Assembly (NCBI GenBank): GCA_002381185.1
Contig: DFOA01000031.1
Span: 30,292 to 94,291 of the forward strand
Direction: 5' to 3'
Source of the DNA: Firmicutes bacterium UBA3553
Lineage (GTDB): Bacteria > Bacillota > Clostridia > Tissierellales > Sedimentibacteraceae
DNA: 64,000 bases
The first letter of the stretch is position 1. Each line of letters starts with the position of its first letter. The notes below the pieces were generated by a model. That model made no database searches. It had not been told where the DNA came from and saw only the letters and a program-made list of their open reading frames with translations. Both the position numbers and the translations under genes were made by a program. Positions 60,084 to 64,000 of this stretch are shown one piece after another.

Positions 60084-61616
60084 TTGATCGAAGTAATAGT
60101 AGGTATTATCTGCGCATTAATAGGTATAGTAATAGGAATTATAATTCGTAAAAATATATCTGAAAGCAAGATAGGTAGTGCTGAAGAAGAAGCTAAAAGG
60201 ATAATTGATGATGCAGTCAAAGATGCTGAGACAAAGAAAAAAGAAATTCTTGTTGAAGCAAAAGATGAAGCTCACAAAATGAGAAATGAATATGAAAGAG
60301 AAAACAAGGAAAGAAGAAACGAATTACAAAGAAATGAAAAAAGATTAATCAAAAAAGAAGAAATGCTTGACTCCAAGAGTATGCAAGTTGAAAAGAAAGA
60401 AGAAATGCTCCAAAAAAAGCTGAGGGATATTGAAACCAAGCAAAATAAGCTGGAAGCAATTCATGAAAAACAAGTTGAAGAACTTGAAAGAATTTCTGGA
60501 CTTTCAACAGAAGAAGCAAAAAATATGTTGATTGACAACATAAAAAGGGAAGCTGAACAAGAGGCTTCAATTGCTGTTAAAGAAATTGAGAGAGAAGCAA
60601 AAGAAACTGCAGAAAGAAAAGCACGTGAAATCATTACATATGCAATTCAAAAATGTTCTGCAGACCACGTAGCGGAAACAACTGTATCTGTTGTTGACTT
60701 GCCTAATGATGAAATGAAGGGCAGAATTATAGGCAGAGAAGGCAGAAACATAAGAGCTCTTGAACAACTAACGGGTATAGATATTATAATAGATGATACA
60801 CCGGAAGCAGTGGTTATTTCTGGATTTGATCCTATTAGAAGAGAAGTTGCAAGATTAGCCCTTGAAAAATTAATTACTGACGGAAGAATTCATCCTGCAA
60901 GAATTGAAGAAATGGTTGAAAAGGCTAAAAAAGAAGTTGAACAGCAAATCAAAGACGAAGGTGAACAAGCAACCCTTGATACGGGCGTTCATGGGCTTCA
61001 CCCGGAATTGGTAAGATTATTAGGAAGATTGAAATTTAGAACAAGTTACGGTCAAAATGTATTAAAACATTCTATGGAAGTTTCATATTTGGCAGGAATA
61101 ATGGCAGCAGAATTAGGTGCGGATGTTAAGATAGCCAAACGTGCCGGATTATTGCACGATATAGGAAAAGCAGTAGATCATGAAGTAGAGGGTCCTCACG
61201 TTACTATAGGTGAAGACCTGGCAAGAAAATATAAAGAAAGCAAAGCAATAATACACGCAATAGCAGCCCATCATGGAGATATTGAACCTCAAACAGTAGA
61301 AGCGGTATTAGTGCAGGCAGCAGATGCTATATCAGCAGCAAGACCAGGGGCAAGAAGAGAAACACTTGAAACTTATATTAAGAGATTAGAAAAGTTAGAA
61401 GAAATTTCGAATTCATTTGAAGGGGTAGAAAAGTCTTTTGCTATACAAGCAGGAAGGGAAGTACGAATCATCGTTAAACCTGAAGTTACGAGCGATTCAA
61501 GTATAATTCTGATTGCAAAGGATATTGTAAAGAAGATAGAACAAGAAATGGAATACCCGGGACAAATAAAAGTAAATGTAATCAGAGAATCAAGAGCAAC
61601 AGAATATGCAAAATAA
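60084..61616 (+). CDS. rny: ribonuclease Y
   Basis: Membrane-anchored endoribonuclease that starts mRNA decay; 510 aa. N-terminal membrane helix (about 3-22), long coiled coil (about 28-190), KH domain (about 200-260, RIIGREGRNIRALEQLTG), and HD domain with LLHDIGKAVDHE near 353 and AIAAHHGD. TTG start seven bases after GGAGG. Confidence 0.97.
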   Translation: MIEVIVGIICALIGIVIGIIIRKNISESKIGSAEEEAKRIIDDAVKDAETKKKEILVEAKDEAHKMRNEYERENKERRNELQRNEKRLIKKEEMLDSKSMQVEKKEEMLQKKLRDIETKQNKLEAIHEKQVEELERISGLSTEEAKNMLIDNIKREAEQEASIAVKEIEREAKETAERKAREIITYAIQKCSADHVAETTVSVVDLPNDEMKGRIIGREGRNIRALEQLTGIDIIIDDTPEAVVISGFDPIRREVARLALEKLITDGRIHPARIEEMVEKAKKEVEQQIKDEGEQATLDTGVHGLHPELVRLLGRLKFRTSYGQNVLKHSMEVSYLAGIMAAELGADVKIAKRAGLLHDIGKAVDHEVEGPHVTIGEDLARKYKESKAIIHAIAAHHGDIEPQTVEAVLVQAADAISAARPGARRETLETYIKRLEKLEEISNSFEGVEKSFAIQAGREVRIIVKPEVTSDSSIILIAKDIVKKIEQEMEYPGQIKVNVIRESRATEYAK

Positions 61617-61634
61617 TTAAAAAAGAAATATATG

Positions 61635-61664
61635 GAAGTAAACATTTATTGTTTACTTCTTTTT
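61635..61664 (+). terminator. intrinsic terminator of rny
   Basis: GAAGTAAAC/GTTTACTTC stem followed by TTTTT. Confidence 0.87.
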
Positions 61665-61680
61665 AATTTAGAGATAGAAT

Positions 61681-61737
61681 AACAATGGATGAGCAATGGA
61701 TAAAACCAATTGCCAATCTATTGCTAATCAATAGTTC
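61681..61737. repeat. 11-nt-unit hairpin element D (short), upstream of purB
   Basis: Left AACAATG, GATGAGCAATG (61681-61698); loop GATAAAACC; right AATTGCCAATC, TATTGCTAATC (61708-61729), then AATAGTTC. Same ends as elements A-C. The right end touches the AGGAGGG of purB. Confidence 0.85.
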
Positions 61738-61748
61738 AGGAGGGTACA

Positions 61749-63182
61749 ATGTCAAGAGATACATATGAAAATCCGTTAATTTCAAGATACGCAAGCAAGG
61801 AAATGAGTTATATATTTTCTGATGAAAGCAAATTTTCAACATGGAGAAAGCTATGGGTTGCATTAGCAGAAGCAGAAAAGGAATTAGGTTTAAATATTAC
61901 TGATGAACAAATAGAAGAAATGAAATCAAACATTTATAATATAGACTATGATTTGGCTGCTAAGAAGGAAAAAGAGTTCAGGCATGATGTAATGGCTCAT
62001 GTGCATACGTTCGGAACAGCATGTCCCAAGGCAATGCCAATAATACATCTTGGAGCAACAAGCATGTATGTTGTCGACAATACAGATGCAATATTAATGA
62101 AGGAGGCGCTTTTACTAATTAAAAAGAAGCTTGTGAATGTAATAAACGTATTGTCGGACTTCTGCATGAAGTATAGAGATATGCCCACATTGGGATACAC
62201 ACATTATCAGCCCGCACAGCTTACCACTGTAGGAAAAAGAGCCGCTCTTTGGCTTCAGGATTTAGTGCTGGATTACGAAGAAATAAACCATGTATTATCA
62301 TTGGTTAAACTAAGAGGCGTAAAGGGAACTACCGGAACACAGGCAAGCTTTATGAGTCTGTTTGAAAACGACAGCGAAAAGGTAAAAATACTTGAAAAGC
62401 TTGTAGTTGAAAAAATGGGTTTCCATGATTCATTCAAATTAACGGGGCAGACATATACACGCAAGGTTGACTTTTATGTGCTGTCAGCATTAAGCGGTAT
62501 TGCTCAAAGCTTACATAAAGCAACAAATGATATGAGAATATTGCAAAGTCAGAAGGAAATTGAAGAACCATTTGAAAAAAACCAAATCGGCTCCTCTGCT
62601 ATGGCGTATAAGCGCAATCCAATGAGAAGCGAAAGAATTGCATCACTGGCAAGATTTATTATGTCCAATGAAGCAAATATGGCAAATACGGCTGCTACAC
62701 AGTGGCTTGAAAGAACATTGGATGATTCGGCAATAAAAAGACTAAGCATGCCACAGGGCTTTTTGGCAGCAGATGCTATACTTGGCATTGCTATTAATGT
62801 ATTTTCAGGCCTGGTTGTTAACGATAAAGTAATTGAAAAACATATATTAGAAGAGCTTCCGTTTATGGCAACAGAAAATATAATCATGGAAGCAGTTAAA
62901 CGAGGCGGCAACAGGCAGGAGCTTCATGAAGAAATTAGAGTTTTGTCGATGCAATCGGCAGAACAGGTTAAAAAATTCGGAAGACAAAATGATTTAATAG
63001 AAAGAATGTCACAAAGTAAAATAATCAATATGTCTAAAGAGGAGATAGAGGAAACTATAAATCCAATTTATTACATAGGAAGAGCTCCGCAGCAGGTAGA
63101 AGAATTTTACAATGAAACAATAAAACCAATTCTTGAGGAAAACAAGAACCTTTTGGGGATTAATGTTGAATTAAAAGTATAA
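61749..63182 (+). CDS. purB: adenylosuccinate lyase
   Basis: Catalyses two steps of purine synthesis, forming AICAR and AMP; 477 aa, fumarase superfamily. HLGATSMYVVDNTD near 98, TLGYTHYQPAQLTTVGKRA near 148, and the signature GSSAMAYKRNPMRSERI near 282. No other pur gene lies nearby. ATG after CAGGAGGG. Confidence 0.96.
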   Translation: MSRDTYENPLISRYASKEMSYIFSDESKFSTWRKLWVALAEAEKELGLNITDEQIEEMKSNIYNIDYDLAAKKEKEFRHDVMAHVHTFGTACPKAMPIIHLGATSMYVVDNTDAILMKEALLLIKKKLVNVINVLSDFCMKYRDMPTLGYTHYQPAQLTTVGKRAALWLQDLVLDYEEINHVLSLVKLRGVKGTTGTQASFMSLFENDSEKVKILEKLVVEKMGFHDSFKLTGQTYTRKVDFYVLSALSGIAQSLHKATNDMRILQSQKEIEEPFEKNQIGSSAMAYKRNPMRSERIASLARFIMSNEANMANTAATQWLERTLDDSAIKRLSMPQGFLAADAILGIAINVFSGLVVNDKVIEKHILEELPFMATENIIMEAVKRGGNRQELHEEIRVLSMQSAEQVKKFGRQNDLIERMSQSKIINMSKEEIEETINPIYYIGRAPQQVEEFYNETIKPILEENKNLLGINVELKV

Positions 63183-63208
63183 AGATTTTTAATTAAATAA
63201 AAAAAATA

Positions 63209-63237
63209 TTGACAAAATCAATTTAAAGTAATAACAT
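63209..63237 (+). promoter_or_regulatory. promoter of the T-box transcript
   Basis: TTGACA (63209-63214), 17-nt spacer, TAACAT (63232-63237). Confidence 0.75.
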
Positions 63238-63243
63238 AGTAAA

Positions 63244-63535
63244 AATTATAAAAAAAGCAATGAAAAGTTGAAAGTAGATTTGAAGACACTAACAGGGAGT
63301 ATTCGTCGTTGACTGAAAGCGAGTATTTGTGAAATCATATTGAAGTTCCCTCTTGAGCTGCTGGCTGAATTAAGTAGGCTTTGCCGTATTTCCTGCGTTA
63401 AAAGGATAGAATATCGGATGTATATCTCGTATTTGAAGAAGTGCAGCAATTTTGCTGAAATTGGGTGGTACCGCGGAACGGTTGAATTATAACCTTTCGT
63501 CCCTATATTAAATTATAGGAACGGGAGGTTTTTTT
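63244..63535 (+). promoter_or_regulatory. T-box riboswitch, probably tRNA-Phe responsive
   Basis: Leader of about 290 nt. The T-box core GGGTGGTACCGCGG is at 63463-63476. The antiterminator partner CCTTTCGTCCC and the terminator stem (AACCT...CGTCCCTAT with ATAGG-ACGGGAGGTT, then seven T) end at 63535. Stem I has an AGTA (63298-63301) opposite GAA (63342-63344). The following TTC at 63346-63348 is a candidate Phe specifier, fitting the prephenate dehydratase gene downstream. Uncharged tRNA would allow read-through. Confidence 0.9.
63493..63535 (+). terminator. T-box-controlled terminator
   Basis: Stem formed by CCTTTCGTCCCTAT and ATAGGAACGGGAGG around AATTAAATT-type loop sequence, followed by TTTTTTT; mutually exclusive with the antiterminator. 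Confidence 0.87.
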
Positions 63536-63616
63536 ATGTAAATTAAGCTGTTAAAAATATCAGATTTAAATTGTTATTATTTTTAAATTACTATAACCGG
63601 AAAGGCGGAGAATATT

Positions 63617-63757
63617 ATGATTATTGTATTAAAAAACGGAACCAGATATGAAGAAATAGCCCTGTGTGATGGGGCGCAGTCATTGACATACGATGCTTTT
63701 CAAGAAACCATGGGCAAAATAAAGTCGATTGCCGATATTTTAGGAAGGGCCATGTAG
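63617..63757 (+). pseudogene. internally deleted DAHP synthase remnant (46-codon ORF)
   Basis: ATG with a good AAAGGCGGAG site opens a 46-residue ORF. The first part, MIIVLKNGTRYEE, matches the start of AroF/AroG type I-beta DAHP synthase (MIIVMKPGxxEEDI). It then joins, in frame, to IALCDGAQSLTYDAFQETM and the segment up to ILGRAM, matching that enzyme's extreme C-terminus (EKALSDGxQSLxxExF...A..LG). Some 290 central residues, including all catalytic ones, are missing. It is a relic, a minigene, or an assembly collapse. It lies 8 nt before pheA. Confidence 0.72.
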
Positions 63758-63765
63758 GTGAAGAT

Positions 63766-64000
63766 ATGGATAAAGAATTTGAAGTTAATACTGTTTGTTA
63801 CCAGGGATTGCCTTACTCTTATTCTGAATGCGCCGCCAAAGCATTATTTAAAGATAAAAATATGGTGTATAAAGAAACATTTGAAGATGTTTTCAAGGAT
63901 GTATATGACGGCACATCCGATATAGGTGTTGTTCCCATTGAAAATTCAACATCAGGATATATTAATGAAGTATATGATCTGCTATTAACATATGATTTAT
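63766..64000 (+). CDS. pheA: prephenate dehydratase, 3' end outside window
   Basis: Converts prephenate to phenylpyruvate in phenylalanine synthesis. The first 78 residues are visible: TVCYQGLPYSYSECAAKALF, then DVYDGTSDIGVVPIENSTSG, the substrate-binding signature. No chorismate mutase domain precedes it, so it is a monofunctional type. Start ATG 63766 after AGGTGA. Under T-box control. Confidence 0.92.
   Translation, partial: MDKEFEVNTVCYQGLPYSYSECAAKALFKDKNMVYKETFEDVFKDVYDGTSDIGVVPIENSTSGYINEVYDLLLTYDL

Overview
The window is AT-rich DNA from a low-GC Gram-positive anaerobe, most likely a spore-forming member of the Clostridia (a Tissierellia/Sedimentibacter-like organism is my guess from gene content, not something I could test). 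Grounds: strong GGAGG-type ribosome binding sites, frequent TTG starts, conserved Firmicute gene order, LysM and SpoIID-type sporulation or wall proteins, YlmC/YmxH, TepA and SpoIIIE, a sigma-54 two-component regulator next to a sigma-54 promoter, and a KamA-family radical SAM enzyme.

Layout. 0-3.9 kb: the 3' end of a cysteine desulfurase gene with thiI (tRNA thiolation), a tiny membrane ORF, then serA-rnhA. 3.9-9.1 kb: LysM protein, patatin-like lipase, DUF3298 protein, beta-propeller protein, DUF4364 regulator, polysaccharide-deacetylase lipoprotein. 9.2-18.1 kb: a tightly spaced run of PAS histidine kinase, GNAT, sirtuin, solute-binding histidine kinase and sigma-54 response regulator, followed by an NhaC-family antiporter whose upstream region has a near-consensus -24/-12 promoter. 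18.1-26.3 kb: ferritin-like protein, M18 aminopeptidase, CAP protein, SpoIID/peptidoglycan-binding protein, comM-dprA, mntR, and a carboxymuconolactone-decarboxylase-like protein. 26.5-36.4 kb: topA, then rpsB-tsf-pyrH-frr-(small PASTA-like ORF)-uppS-cdsA-rseP-ispG, translation plus isoprenoid and envelope biogenesis, without dxr. 36.6-39.1 kb: L25/Ctc, MgtC-like and KamA-like genes, where many relatives carry polC. 39.7-49.7 kb: rimP-nusA-rnpM-ylxQ-infB-rbfA-nrnA-truB-ribF-rpsO-pnp. 50-61.6 kb: polysaccharide deacetylase, small membrane ORF, M16 protease-dut-ylmC-tepA-spoIIIE-rimO-pgsA-recA-rny. 61.7-64 kb: purB, then a T-box leader followed by a DAHP synthase remnant and the start of a prephenate dehydratase gene.

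Most of the window is ordinary core genome. What stands out is in the spaces between genes: (1) a family of four intergenic hairpin elements built from tandem 11-nt units on both arms (upstream of ispG, ylmC, spoIIIE and purB), each ending against the Shine-Dalgarno of the next gene; (2) a second repeat family, including a 2 x 121 bp tandem copy before uppS; (3) a 46-residue ORF under the T-box that joins the extreme N- and C-termini of a DAHP synthase; (4) an apparent solute-sensing two-component/sigma-54/NhaC regulon; (5) several core genes with unusual features (RibF lacking a recognisable flavokinase domain, an MgtC-like gene with no canonical start, a KamA homologue lacking the lysine-binding aspartates). 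No tRNA, rRNA, CRISPR array, transposase or phage gene was seen.
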